DNA from: Fischerella thermalis PCC 7521
Lineage (GTDB): Bacteria; Cyanobacteriota; Cyanobacteriia; Cyanobacteriales; Nostocaceae
Assembly: GCF_000317225.1 (NCBI RefSeq)
Contig: NZ_AJLL01000007.1
Location: forward strand, 1-64,000
DNA length: 64,000 bases
Reading direction: 5' to 3'
The position numbers and the translations under genes are program-made. The notes beneath the pieces were generated by a model that saw only the letters and a list, made by a program, of their open reading frames with translations, ran no database searches and was not told the DNA's origin. Numbering within the stretch: the first letter of the stretch is position 1; each line of letters opens with the position of its first letter. Below, piece after piece: positions 34,834 through 44,643 of the stretch.

Positions 34834-36123
34834 GTGCAACCAAAGCAGCGTCAAAGATTAGATCAAACTCAACGTTGGACATTTTCGCAACTCTTCGGAC
34901 TCACAAGGCGTAATCCTTTCATGATTTCCCGTTGGGTTTTGCGTTGGGTATCAGTAGGGATTTTAGGAGGTTTATTTGCTGCGTTGTATTGGAATATTCT
35001 AGAGCTACTAACTCACGTACTACAAAAAGTTCCCGATTGGGGTGTGTTGTTGCTCATGCCACTAGCCGGTTTGATTGTCGGTTTAGTGATTCACTTCCTT
35101 GGTAATCCCGGAGAAATAGGCGTTATTATCGATAACATTCATTTTCGCAGCGGACGTTTGGATATTAATAAAAATCCTGCGATGATTCTTGCTTCTTTAG
35201 TTGGGATATCAGCTGGTGGTAGTGCTGGTCCTGAAGCACCATTAGTACAGGTAACAGGTTCCTTTAGCACTTGGGCTAGCGATCGCCTCAAACTCCAAGG
35301 TGAAGATGTTCGCAACATGAGTCTAGCGGGGATGGCAGCAGGTTTTACTGCTTTATTTGGCGCACCTCTTGGCGGTGCGGTGTTCGCTTTAGAGATATTG
35401 CACCATCAGTATGTGGTGGAGTACTATCAAGCCCTGATGCCAGCCATAGTTTCTAGTTGTGCTAGCTACTTAGTGTTTGCGCTAATTACGGACTTAGGGA
35501 TTGCACCGACTTGGTATTTCCCTCAATATAGTTTAGAAGGTATAAATGATATCTTCTCTGCCATCCTCTTGGGGATGATTGGGGCATTGGCAGGATGGAT
35601 ATTTATAGGGATTTTTCACGGATGCGATCGCTTATTTGCCCGTATTCCCGGTCCGATTTATCTTCGCACAACCTTAGCAGGATTGGGGCTAGGAATCTTA
35701 GCATTTTCATTACCGCTAACTCGTTATTTTGGTCATGATCAGTTAGCACTCATTGTTACTACTAGCTTTTCTGGTGTTTTGTTATTGGGTTTAGCCTTGG
35801 GTAAAATGGCAGCCATTGGCGTGACCGTAACAGGTGGCTGGCCTGGTGGGTTTATTATCCCCTTGTTTTTTATTGGTGCTTGTCTTGGCAAAGCCATAGC
35901 AGTTTTTTTTCCTGCAATTAATCCTTCTCTATCCATGATTTGTGTAATGGCAGCTATTAACGCCGCAGTTACGCGTACCCCGATCAGCACAACCTTACTG
36001 CTATCAAAACTCACCAATTTCGCTCCCTTAACACCAATTCTGTTTGCGAGTTTACTCGGTTTCTTTTTTGCTCCTAAAGTTCCTTTAATTACATCTCAAA
36101 TCAAGTCTCAGCATGATACCTAG
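34834..36123 (+). CDS. CLC-family chloride channel or H+/Cl- antiporter
   Basis: 429 aa from GTG 34834; an in-frame TTG at 34777 would add 19 residues. Ten or more membrane helices. The selectivity motif GGSAGPEAPLVQ holds the gating-type Glu, and KMAAIGVTVTGGWPGGFIIP gives the second filter segment. No cytoplasmic CBS domains follow the membrane part. The internal proton glutamate cannot be assigned by eye, so channel versus exchanger is open. Confidence 0.88.
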   Translation: MQPKQRQRLDQTQRWTFSQLFGLTRRNPFMISRWVLRWVSVGILGGLFAALYWNILELLTHVLQKVPDWGVLLLMPLAGLIVGLVIHFLGNPGEIGVIIDNIHFRSGRLDINKNPAMILASLVGISAGGSAGPEAPLVQVTGSFSTWASDRLKLQGEDVRNMSLAGMAAGFTALFGAPLGGAVFALEILHHQYVVEYYQALMPAIVSSCASYLVFALITDLGIAPTWYFPQYSLEGINDIFSAILLGMIGALAGWIFIGIFHGCDRLFARIPGPIYLRTTLAGLGLGILAFSLPLTRYFGHDQLALIVTTSFSGVLLLGLALGKMAAIGVTVTGGWPGGFIIPLFFIGACLGKAIAVFFPAINPSLSMICVMAAINAAVTRTPISTTLLLSKLTNFAPLTPILFASLLGFFFAPKVPLITSQIKSQHDT

Positions 36124-36402
36124 TGAATCAGGACTTACGCACAACTGACGAAAAAACAAACCCTAGAGGACGCAGAGTACGGGGAAGAATGAGAGTTTGA
36201 GAGCTTTTTGCATTTTTATGCTTGGTTGTGGGATGTTCTGAATGACTTTAGGTCTATGGCTAAGCTTGCTTGGCAGGCAAAAATAGACAATATGTGCTAA
36301 AATTGTAACAAATTATGGCAATTATTCAAGCTTAGTTTGCAATAATTTTGCTTATTTTCGCTTTAATCGCTAAAACTAGCCATTATTGGAGCTTTTTAGG
36401 TT

Positions 36403-38985
36403 ATGACAACCTCTCAGGAGAGGATTATCCCCACGGATCTGCGAAACGAAATGTCCAGGTCTTACCTGGAATATGCCATGAGCGTCATCGTTGGGCGGGC
36501 GCTGCCAGATGCCAGGGATGGTCTGAAACCTGTCCATCGGCGTATCCTTTACGCCATGCATGAGTTGGGGTTGACCTCAGACCGTCCTTTCCGTAAATGT
36601 GCGCGTGTTGTGGGGGAAGTTTTGGGTAAATATCACCCCCACGGCGACACAGCAGTGTATGATGCCTTAGTGCGGATGGCGCAGGATTTCTCGATGCGAT
36701 CGCCTTTAATTGAAGGGCATGGTAATTTTGGTTCTGTAGATAACGATCCACCAGCGGCGATGCGTTACACCGAATGCCGCTTACAAGCCTTAACTACCGA
36801 TGCTCTGCTTCAAGACATTGAATCGGAAACCGTAGATTTTGTCAATAACTTCGACGGTTCTCAGCAAGAACCAACCGTCTTACCAGCGCGGATACCGCAG
36901 TTGTTATTAAATGGTTCCTCCGGAATTGCCGTGGGGATGGCAACTAATATCCCACCCCATAACTTGGGTGAATTGATTGATGGGTTAGTAGCACTAATTC
37001 ATAACCCGGATATAACTAATACTCAACTTATGCAGTATATCCATGGACCCGACTTTCCGACTGGTGGTCACGTTCTTGGTACTGCGGCGATCAAAGAAGC
37101 CTACACCACTGGACGCGGTTCGATAACTATGCGTGGTGTAGCAAACATTGAAACCATCGAACAACGAGGACGCCCGGAAAGGGAAGCGATTATTATCACC
37201 GAGTTGCCCTATCAAACCAACAAAGCAGCGTTAATTGAGAAAATCGCCGAGTTGGTAAATGAAAAACGCATCGAGGGAATTGCTGATATCCGGGATGAAA
37301 GCGATCGCGACGGAATGCGAATTGTCATCGAACTCAAGCGCGATGCCTATCCCCGTGTCGTTCTGAACAATCTCTACAAGCAAACGCCCCTGCAAGCTAA
37401 CTTTGGGGCAAATATGCTGGCGTTGGTGAACGGAGAACCCCAAATCCTCACCCTTAAGCAGTTTTTGCAAGTATTTCTGGATTTTCGTGTAGAAGCGATC
37501 ACCAGACGCACCCAGTATGAACTGCGCAAAGCAGAAGAACGCGACCATATTTTGCAAGGGTTATTAATTGCCTTATCCCATCTAGATGCAATTATTGCTT
37601 TAATTCGTCACGCCGCGGATACACCGACAGCAAAAGGAGAATTAATCACAACTCACGGCTTGTCAGAAGCACAAGCAGATGCAATTTTACAAATGCAACT
37701 GCGGCGGTTAACAGCCTTAGAAGCAGATAAAATCCGCCAAGAACATGAAGAATTGCAAGCCCAAATCGCCGACTTGCAAGATATTTTGGCAAAGCGGGAA
37801 CGGATACTGCACATTATTGAAACCGAAATACAGTATCTCAAAAACAAATTTGCTACACCACGACGCACGGTCATTACCCATGGTGAAGGGGATTTAGAAG
37901 ATATAGACCTAATTGCCAACGAAAAAGCTGTAATTTTAATCACCGAACAAGGCTATATCAAACGGATGCCCGTCAACACCTTTGAAGCCCAAAGCCGCGC
38001 CACCAGAGGCAAAGCTGCTGCCAAAGTCAAAGACGATGATGGCGTCGAACATTTCTTGACTTGCTGTGACCACGATAGCCTATTATTCTTTAGCGATCGC
38101 GGTGTAGTCTACTGCCTCAAAGCCTACCAAATTCCTGTAGGTTCCCGTACCAGTCGCGGCACACCGATTGTACAGATGCTGCCCATTCCCAAAGAAGAAA
38201 AAATTACTTCCATCGTACCTGTCAGTGAATTTACCAGCGATGAATATTTGGTCATGCTCACCAAAGGCGGCAACATCAAGAAAACCGTATTGGAAGCCTT
38301 TAGTCATATTCGTGCCAACGGCTTAATTGCTATTTCCCTAGAAGAAGGCGATCAACTGCGCTGGGTACGACGGGCAAAAGTTGAAGACAGCGTCATCATC
38401 GGTTCTCGTCAAGGTATGGCCATTCACTTCCGCTGCGATCACGAACAACTGCGTCCCCTTGGTCGTGCTACCCGTGGTGTCAAAGCCATGAAACTCAAGA
38501 ACGGTGATGAATTAGTTGGCATGGATATTCTACCCGCCGCGATTCTAGATAATTTAACCCCAGTGTCTGAAGCAGAAATCGCAGAGATCGAAACCGAAGA
38601 CATCGAAACAGAAGAATCCGCAGAAGTACCAGGCAACGGTCATCACGGCCCTTGGGTATTAGTAATTACAACTGGAGGCTACGGTAAACGCGTACCCGTT
38701 GCTCAGTTCCGCTTGCAAAACCGGGCTGGTCAAGGTTTAATGGCAACCAAATTCAAGAGTCGCAAAATCAAAGACCAACTAGCCAACCTACACATTGTCA
38801 ACAACGACGATGAAATTATGATGGTCACCAGTCGCGGTATCATCATCAGACAGGCAGTGAATGCAATTTCCGTCCAGTCTCGCTCTGCTACAGGCGTCCG
38901 TGTACAACGCCTAGACGAAGATGATGTCATTACAGGAGTGGCGATCGTTCCTCCCGACACTGGTGATGCGACAGAAGCAGAGTAA
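36403..38985 (+). CDS. gyrA: DNA gyrase subunit A (type IIA topoisomerase A subunit)
   Basis: 860 aa. Catalytic Tyr122 lies in MRYTECRL, the same number as in E. coli. Upstream are [20 protein letters not shown] and [20 protein letters not shown]. The C-terminal beta-pinwheel starts near residue 525. Its GyrA box at residues 530-536 reads QSRATRG rather than the canonical QRRGGKG. An acidic insert (about residues 725-740) interrupts the pinwheel. The complex with GyrB introduces negative supercoils. The 280-bp upstream gap includes CAGGACTTACGCAC, a dispersed motif in these genomes. The lnt gene overlaps the end by 20 bp. Confidence 0.93.
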   Translation: MTTSQERIIPTDLRNEMSRSYLEYAMSVIVGRALPDARDGLKPVHRRILYAMHELGLTSDRPFRKCARVVGEVLGKYHPHGDTAVYDALVRMAQDFSMRSPLIEGHGNFGSVDNDPPAAMRYTECRLQALTTDALLQDIESETVDFVNNFDGSQQEPTVLPARIPQLLLNGSSGIAVGMATNIPPHNLGELIDGLVALIHNPDITNTQLMQYIHGPDFPTGGHVLGTAAIKEAYTTGRGSITMRGVANIETIEQRGRPEREAIIITELPYQTNKAALIEKIAELVNEKRIEGIADIRDESDRDGMRIVIELKRDAYPRVVLNNLYKQTPLQANFGANMLALVNGEPQILTLKQFLQVFLDFRVEAITRRTQYELRKAEERDHILQGLLIALSHLDAIIALIRHAADTPTAKGELITTHGLSEAQADAILQMQLRRLTALEADKIRQEHEELQAQIADLQDILAKRERILHIIETEIQYLKNKFATPRRTVITHGEGDLEDIDLIANEKAVILITEQGYIKRMPVNTFEAQSRATRGKAAAKVKDDDGVEHFLTCCDHDSLLFFSDRGVVYCLKAYQIPVGSRTSRGTPIVQMLPIPKEEKITSIVPVSEFTSDEYLVMLTKGGNIKKTVLEAFSHIRANGLIAISLEEGDQLRWVRRAKVEDSVIIGSRQGMAIHFRCDHEQLRPLGRATRGVKAMKLKNGDELVGMDILPAAILDNLTPVSEAEIAEIETEDIETEESAEVPGNGHHGPWVLVITTGGYGKRVPVAQFRLQNRAGQGLMATKFKSRKIKDQLANLHIVNNDDEIMMVTSRGIIIRQAVNAISVQSRSATGVRVQRLDEDDVITGVAIVPPDTGDATEAE

Positions 38986-40582
38986 AGAACACAGCGAACT
39001 CTTTGTGAGTTGTGCGATCGCCTTAGGGAGTGGTATATTGATGGGGCTTACCGTCGCCCCAGTCAATGCCTGGTTTTTGGCATGGGTAGCCTTAGCACCT
39101 CTATGGTATTTAGTAGTTAATCCTACACTCCGCCCAAAGCCATTTCCCCTTCTTCTTGCCTTGATCTGGGGTATTGGTTATCACGGTATAGCCCTATCCT
39201 GGATTACAGGTATTCATCCCATGACGTGGATGGGGGTTCCTTGGTTAACAAGCCTGGCAATAGCTCTTTTCTGCTGGGTATTCATCACCCTTTGGGGGGC
39301 TGCATCCGTAGCGTTGTGGGCGACAGGGATGAGGATCATTTGTCCTTCTATCCAAAAACCCTACGCTCGTGTTCTTATAGGCACAGCCCTGTGGTGTGGT
39401 ATCGAGACTGTATTGAGTTGGGGAGCCTTATTTTGGAGTTCTCTTTCCTACACACAAAGTCCGTATAATCTCGTAATCCTCCATCTTGGGCAACTTTCAG
39501 GGCCTTATGCCGTAACAGCTGCGATTGTCGCCGTCAATGGGCTAATTGCAGAAGCTTTTATCAACCGCCAAGACGCCAAGGACGCCAAGATTTTCTCTGC
39601 GTTCTTGGCGCCTTGGCGGTTCGTTAATAAATATCTAATTACCGCCACAGGTTTATTACTTATCCTACACCTAATCGGTTTTAGCTTATACACCCGTCCC
39701 CTAATTCAACCACCAGCGGCAGCCCTGAAGATAGGAATAATTCAAGGTAACATTCCTAACCAAATCAAACTTTATCCAGAAGGCTTACGTCGCGCCTTAG
39801 CAGGCTACACCAGTGGGTATCTAACTTTAGTAAATCAAGGAGTTGATGCAGTACTAACACCGGAAGGGGCCTTACCTTTCTTCCAGCGTCACATTATCGG
39901 TAGTTCCTTGGTGGCGGCGGTGCGTTCTAAGGGAGTTGTAGCCTGGATTGGTGGTTTTGGCGAGAAGGGAAAAAGTTATACAAATAGTTTGTTGACTATC
40001 ACTGGTGACGGTGAGGTTTTTAGTCGTTACGACAAGGTAAAGTTAGTACCGATTGGTGAGTACGTCCCCTTTGAAGAAATTTTAGGTGGTATTATTAGTC
40101 GCTTGTCACCTTTGGATGAACATCAAGTTCCTGGTTCACCAAATCAAATTTTTAACACGCCTTTTGGTCGTGCGATCGCAGGCATTTGTTACGAGTCTGC
40201 TTTCCCGGAGGTATTTCGCTATCAAGCCCAAGCAGGGGGACAGTTTATCCTCAGCTCATCTAATGATGCTCATTACAGTGCATCTATGCCAGCACAGCAT
40301 CATGCTCAGGATATCATGCGGGCAATTGAAACTGATAAATGGGCAGTACGGGCAACAAATACAGGATATTCAGCTTTTGTAGATCCCCACGGTAGAACAG
40401 TATGGATATCGGGACATAATATCTACGAGGTTCACGCTGAAAAAATTTATCGCCGCCAAACGCAGACTTTATATGTGCGTTGGGGTGATTGGTTGACGCC
40501 TTTTTTACTAGTATCGGCAACAGGAGTATGGCTGATCAATTTCTTGACTGTCCAACTCTCACGCAAGCGGGGGCTGAACTAG
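38966..40582 (+). CDS. lnt: Apolipoprotein N-acyltransferase
   Basis: 538 aa from ATG 38966, overlapping gyrA by 20 bp. About six N-terminal membrane helices are followed by a periplasmic nitrilase-fold domain. The Glu-Lys-Cys triad is visible: Glu300 (LTPEGALP), Lys357 (RYDKVKLVP) and Cys408 (GICYESAFP). It adds the third acyl chain to lipoproteins in the inner membrane. Around residues 200-220 the reading frame carries a palindromic repeat element ([20 protein letters not shown]) between membrane helices, not part of the family core. The 3' end overlaps the convergent VirB9-like gene by 47 bp. Confidence 0.93.
   Translation: MRQKQSKEHSELFVSCAIALGSGILMGLTVAPVNAWFLAWVALAPLWYLVVNPTLRPKPFPLLLALIWGIGYHGIALSWITGIHPMTWMGVPWLTSLAIALFCWVFITLWGAASVALWATGMRIICPSIQKPYARVLIGTALWCGIETVLSWGALFWSSLSYTQSPYNLVILHLGQLSGPYAVTAAIVAVNGLIAEAFINRQDAKDAKIFSAFLAPWRFVNKYLITATGLLLILHLIGFSLYTRPLIQPPAAALKIGIIQGNIPNQIKLYPEGLRRALAGYTSGYLTLVNQGVDAVLTPEGALPFFQRHIIGSSLVAAVRSKGVVAWIGGFGEKGKSYTNSLLTITGDGEVFSRYDKVKLVPIGEYVPFEEILGGIISRLSPLDEHQVPGSPNQIFNTPFGRAIAGICYESAFPEVFRYQAQAGGQFILSSSNDAHYSASMPAQHHAQDIMRAIETDKWAVRATNTGYSAFVDPHGRTVWISGHNIYEVHAEKIYRRQTQTLYVRWGDWLTPFLLVSATGVWLINFLTVQLSRKRGLN
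39564..39620. repeat. Palindromic repeat inserted in frame within lnt
   Basis: ACCGCCAAGACGCCAAG, then GACGCCAAGA, faces TCTTGGCGCCTTGGCGGT across a 12-nt loop. The length keeps the lnt frame open. CGCCAAGGACGCCAAG-type palindromes are a dispersed cyanobacterial repeat class. Confidence 0.75.
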
Positions 40583-41123
40583 GAGCAGGAGGATCAGGGT
40601 AAATTGCTAAAGTATGATATTCTGGAGACCCTGTATCATAAACAATTTCAAAGGTATATAGCTTGTTTTTACCGCCTTGTTCAGTAACTACTGTTAAAAG
40701 TGTTTTATCAGTGGTGGGTAGTCCAGGAATATTGATTTTTTTTATTCGTCTGAGTTGAATGACATTTGCTGCGGAATTTTTACAATCTCCGACGTTATTA
40801 TTACGGTCTGGACCAAACTGCATACACATTGGCCCATCAAAATCCATTGTGACCTGGGATGGATCGTTTAACCAAACTTTTTTAATTGTTTCTCCAGCCG
40901 GAATAAAACTTAAATTTGTGCCTTGTTGAAACCAGACGTTGATAGTAGGTATTACTCCTCCTAACCCTTGCGCTTGGCAAGAAAACATGGAACGGAGAAC
41001 GGCATTATTTGCCAAGGCACGACCTGCTATGATCGAGATTGCAGCTGAAAAAATCAGGGAAGTTAGAGTTAGGAGATGGGGGTTATTTGGGGGTTTAAAT
41101 TGCAGGTTGATGTTATTTTTCAT
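40536..41123 (-). CDS. VirB9/TraK-like secretion channel component
   Basis: 195 aa with a signal peptide (SLIFSAAISIIAGRALA). The mature part resembles the VirB9 N-terminal beta-domain: IKKVWLNDPSQVTMDFDGP, IQLRRIKKINIPGLP and LLTVVTEQGGKNKLYTFEIVY. It is shorter than VirB9 and lacks the usual C-terminal domain. Last gene of the type IV-like cluster; its 3' end overlaps lnt on the opposite strand. Assignment relies on weak similarity plus the neighbouring VirB10-like gene. Confidence 0.5.
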   Translation of the reverse strand: MKNNINLQFKPPNNPHLLTLTSLIFSAAISIIAGRALANNAVLRSMFSCQAQGLGGVIPTINVWFQQGTNLSFIPAGETIKKVWLNDPSQVTMDFDGPMCMQFGPDRNNNVGDCKNSAANVIQLRRIKKINIPGLPTTDKTLLTVVTEQGGKNKLYTFEIVYDTGSPEYHTLAIYPDPPAPSSAPACVRVGQSRN

Positions 41124-41187
41124 GGCTGTATATAGTATTTATATTTGCTGGGAATTGAGGCTGTGACGAAATTTATGTTTTAGATAT

Positions 41188-41220
41188 CGAACACAGATGC
41201 ACACCGATGAACACAGATGG
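41188..41220. repeat. 33-bp repeat, copy 1 (gap between VirB9- and VirB10-like genes)
   Basis: CGAACACAGATGCACACCGA then TGAACACAGATGG. The same 33-mer is at 46567 and a variant is inverted at 43746. The rest of the gap (41124-41354) is AT-rich with no ORF. Confidence 0.85.
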
Positions 41221-41354
41221 GTACAGAGAGATTATTCGGTTAGATTTTATTTTGTGTTTGTGTAGCGTGTCTAAAGGGAAAGTAGGTTATTGGCACAATA
41301 CTATGTTATTATGCAGCTTTGATTAGCTTAAATACGATTTTCAGAGATACTATA

Positions 41355-42974
41355 CTAAAGCTGCATAGTTTGATTAATATATATTTCTACTTCTTTGCCT
41401 GCTGGCAAAAACCAGATGTTAGTGCGTTGCATTGCTTGGGAAATTGCCTGTTGATTACGTTGGGTAATTTGCGGAACCACTGTTCTCACACCACCTTCCA
41501 AAATCCCAGCTAAGAGATTGCGTCGGGGATTACTGTTAGTAACGACAGTACCTGTAGCTGTTGTCGTGACTTGCGATTCGGTACGATTGAACAATTCTGC
41601 GGCTTTACCAATACCTCCCAATACGAATTGGCTAGCATCAATCATAGCGGTGGATGTCCCTCTTTTATATTGGTTGGCAACTAGAGGTTTACCTGCCGAG
41701 GCACGAATTAGGATAGCATTTGCTGTTAAGGGTTGCTCTGTCAAATTACCATTGTTTTCCCTCACCAATTTGACCACATTTAACTGCACTAAACCTTGTT
41801 CAGAAATAGAACTAACTTCTGTCAAAAACTCAGTTTTGGCTGGTAATACTACCTCACCATCGATAGATTTTAATGGTTCTTGTAAACGGACTACAAATAC
41901 GTTTTTTGGACTATTATCTTGATTATTTCTATTATTAGTTGATCTAGTAGTTTCTCCAAAGACAGCAGTAGCTAATACTGCTTTCACACTAGTTCCGACT
42001 CGTACTGATTTTGGACTTTTTGTTTGTGCTTGGCTAACAACAGAAGTTGATTGTTCTGAAGTATTATCCTCAGGTTGAGAATTATTGATCTGCGGTGGAA
42101 CTTTGGGATTGTTTGCAGCTAAAGGAGTCGGACGATTTATATTAGTATTATTGGGGGTATTATTAGGTGTAGCAGTATCTAATACTTGACCATAGCTACC
42201 CAATTTTGATAGCCTTGCCCATTCCTGCAATGGATCTGGTGTGGGTTCGGGGGTAAATTGAACTGTGGGTTGGGTTTCTGGTGTGGGAATTACAGGTAGG
42301 GGTGAAGTAGAATTTGGTGGAGTTTGGGGTACTGTGACTACACGCGTTATCACCCTTGGCGGCGTGTAAACTGTTTTTGTGGGTGTAGGTGTTCTTTGCA
42401 GAGCAACTCTCAGTCTATTATCTCTAGCAGTTTCCACCCCAGAAGTTGGTTGTGGCGATTTGACTTTTCCAACTCTTAATTGTTGCTGAGCTAATTTTAC
42501 AGCTTGTGCTTGTTCAGCTAAGGCTAATTTTGTTTTTAAAGTCTCTAATTCTCCTTCTAGTTGTTGCAGGCGTGTTTCCGTGGATGTTTGCGGCGTTTTT
42601 GGTGCAACTATGTTAGTTTTTTTTGGTTTTTGATTGCTAGCACTCATCAACTGGGACAAAAAAGCACCAGCTACTAAAACTAAAGCAAAAGTAGCAGTCC
42701 CTACTAAGGCTAACTTAGCAAAAGGATTGGATGAGAGGGACTGCTTGGTAGAAACTTCACCTTCTCGAGCAGTTGAAGATAACTGTGGTAAGTTGGCTGT
42801 ATCCTCTCCTACTTCTGTTTGGGTTTCGGTGGCTGGAGATTCTTGTTCAAAGCCAACCAATTTTGCCATTCGCAGTTCCCAATCAGATAATCCTAGTTCT
42901 GGTTGATAATTTTCACTGATGGGAGTCTCGAGATTTTCTGGATGAGTTTCTGAAGGAATAGAATATCGAGTCAT
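41355..42974 (-). CDS. VirB10/TrbI-like channel protein
   Basis: 539 aa. A cytoplasmic N-terminus (about 1-88) contains LGLSDWELRMAKLVGFE. A single membrane helix follows (LALVGTATFALVLVAGAFLS, about 89-108), then a coiled coil (QQLEGELETLKTKLALAEQA) and a long Pro/Thr-rich periplasmic stretch. The C-terminal TrbI domain (about 325-539) includes VGTSVKAVLATAVFG, FVVRLQEPLKSIDGEVVLPA and NIWFLPAGKEVEIYINQ. VirB10 spans inner to outer membrane and links ATPase energy to the outer pore. Confidence 0.85.
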   Translation of the reverse strand: MTRYSIPSETHPENLETPISENYQPELGLSDWELRMAKLVGFEQESPATETQTEVGEDTANLPQLSSTAREGEVSTKQSLSSNPFAKLALVGTATFALVLVAGAFLSQLMSASNQKPKKTNIVAPKTPQTSTETRLQQLEGELETLKTKLALAEQAQAVKLAQQQLRVGKVKSPQPTSGVETARDNRLRVALQRTPTPTKTVYTPPRVITRVVTVPQTPPNSTSPLPVIPTPETQPTVQFTPEPTPDPLQEWARLSKLGSYGQVLDTATPNNTPNNTNINRPTPLAANNPKVPPQINNSQPEDNTSEQSTSVVSQAQTKSPKSVRVGTSVKAVLATAVFGETTRSTNNRNNQDNSPKNVFVVRLQEPLKSIDGEVVLPAKTEFLTEVSSISEQGLVQLNVVKLVRENNGNLTEQPLTANAILIRASAGKPLVANQYKRGTSTAMIDASQFVLGGIGKAAELFNRTESQVTTTATGTVVTNSNPRRNLLAGILEGGVRTVVPQITQRNQQAISQAMQRTNIWFLPAGKEVEIYINQTMQL

Positions 42975-42999
42975 AGTAAAGCTTTAGTTTATAGTTTAA

Positions 43000-43677
43000 T
43001 CAGGAACAGTTGTTATCTTTGATGTCACATATATTGTAAATTTCTAGTCTGGCTTCACCGAGGCGGTAAGCTGCTAAATGCCAAGAAAGTGGTAGATCAG
43101 GTAATGTTATTTTTTGATTATCTATTGCTTGGATTAAGATTTGTTTATTGAATGCGATCGCTCTTCCTAACCTGTCAGAATTGCTAAATATTAATTGATT
43201 ACCTTGTAACTCCACTTTCCATTTTCCATCAGCAATTTTTACAGGTTGAGAAATTCTTTGGATCACAAAAACACTCTCAGCACCTCGGTTTTCAAATTGA
43301 TTAGCTGTATTCCCATTAATAATTTCTGATTGAAATTTTTGTTTTACATCATTAGTTAACAATTCCGAACTAATTTCCCATATTGTTTCTGGTGGCTGCT
43401 CCTGAGACCAGGTTAGCATTAAGGTCATCGTTTCACCTACAAAGCGCCGGATAGTATCTGGATAGCGTTCTAAATTTTGCGTCGGATCTACCGTAATCGC
43501 ACGACCATCAGCAAGTTGCACTAAACTTCGCGGTGTTAATTGCTTACTTAGCTGCTGCAACATCGAACCGTGGAACATCAGTATTAATAAAGTGAAAATA
43601 TTTAAACCAAAGGCTACAACAGCAAACAAAGGTAAAATACTACTTTTCTTTTTATTTTCCTGTTTAAGTAACTGCAT
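43000..43677 (-). CDS. VirB8/TraE-like protein, paralogue b
   Basis: 225 aa: short basic N-terminus, one membrane helix (LPLFAVVAFGLNIFTLLILM), periplasmic domain. It shares a layout with the upstream gene: LVQLADGRAITVDPTQNLER and PDTIRRFVGETMTLMLTWS align with LIAGQPITVNDD and PEAIRQFVSKSMTSMFNWS. One-helix plus NTF2-like periplasmic domain fits VirB8. Conserved position beside VirB6- and VirB10-like genes supports this. Confidence 0.55.
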   Translation of the reverse strand: MQLLKQENKKKSSILPLFAVVAFGLNIFTLLILMFHGSMLQQLSKQLTPRSLVQLADGRAITVDPTQNLERYPDTIRRFVGETMTLMLTWSQEQPPETIWEISSELLTNDVKQKFQSEIINGNTANQFENRGAESVFVIQRISQPVKIADGKWKVELQGNQLIFSNSDRLGRAIAFNKQILIQAIDNQKITLPDLPLSWHLAAYRLGEARLEIYNICDIKDNNCS

Positions 43678-43745
43678 TGATAATTAACTCTATAAATTTA
43701 CTCATAAAATAAACTCAACACATAACCCAAACGCACACGCAAACT

Positions 43746-43778
43746 CCATCTGTGTCCATCTGTGTTCATCTGTGTTCG
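43746..43778. repeat. 33-bp repeat, copy 2 (inverted variant)
   Basis: CCATCTGTGTCCATCTGTGT then TCATCTGTGTTCG, the reverse-complement form of the 41188 and 46567 elements with a few changes, in the gap between the two VirB8-like genes. Confidence 0.8.
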
Positions 43779-43818
43779 TTTTTTCAAACATTATTTTTTG
43801 CATAACCACCATCCCCAA

Positions 43819-44643
43819 TTACCTCACAAAACTATCAGACGTATTTTGAATTCCACACTGCTGTAACTGCTCCTGACTTAAATTGTTATACTGATCCAAC
43901 AAACACAAATTCCGAATTTCATAAATTTCCAACTTCTCCGAACGGATACCATAAATTGCCTTTTGCAGAACACTAGTAGTATCATCTAGCGGATAAGGAA
44001 AATAATCGACAGCCTGCACCAACACATCCTTATTAAAAGGAGTAATAATTCTTCTTCCATCCGATTTTTTTGTTTGAATCAAGTCAGCCACTAAACCTAC
44101 TCGCCATTTACCTGGTGAAATTTTTTGCGGAGGATAAACTCGCTTAATGGCAATTTGTGCAGTTATTGCTTGACTGGAATTATTACTAAAAACCTCTGGC
44201 GGTGTCATCGCTGCTATTTCACGCAAAAAACCTTTGCGAAAGTCTTCTGATATAGCAAAGCTAGCAATCCAACTGCTAGTAGTAACTTTTTTGCTAATTC
44301 CTTGTGATGTGGGAATAAGTATACCTAAATCTGGTTTGGGTTTTGATACTTCTTCGACATTTTGTGCTGGTAATTTACCAGACCAGTTGAACATTGAGGT
44401 CATGCTTTTACTGACAAATTGGCGAATTGCTTCTGGATCTCTTACCAAGTCATCATTAACAGTTATCGGTTGACCAGCTATTAATTGGACAAAAGCAGCA
44501 GGTTTTCTGAGACTAAGTTGACGAATTTTTAAACCTTGGAATGTCAAGAAAAGTAGGGCTAATATCTGCAATCCTAAAGTTGCGATCGCAAATGTAGTTA
44601 AAAGATTCACTGTTCGTTGTTTTTTCTCTAATAAACGTACCAT
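43819..44643 (-). CDS. VirB8/TraE-like protein, paralogue a
   Basis: 274 aa: basic N-terminus, one membrane helix (LLTTFAIATLGLQILALLFL), periplasmic domain. Paralogous to the 225-aa protein downstream, with an extra ~40 residues in the middle (PKPDLGILIPTSQGISKKVT region). Starts 1 bp after the stop of the VirB6-like gene. Inner-membrane scaffold role inferred from VirB8. Confidence 0.55.
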   Translation of the reverse strand: MVRLLEKKQRTVNLLTTFAIATLGLQILALLFLTFQGLKIRQLSLRKPAAFVQLIAGQPITVNDDLVRDPEAIRQFVSKSMTSMFNWSGKLPAQNVEEVSKPKPDLGILIPTSQGISKKVTTSSWIASFAISEDFRKGFLREIAAMTPPEVFSNNSSQAITAQIAIKRVYPPQKISPGKWRVGLVADLIQTKKSDGRRIITPFNKDVLVQAVDYFPYPLDDTTSVLQKAIYGIRSEKLEIYEIRNLCLLDQYNNLSQEQLQQCGIQNTSDSFVR

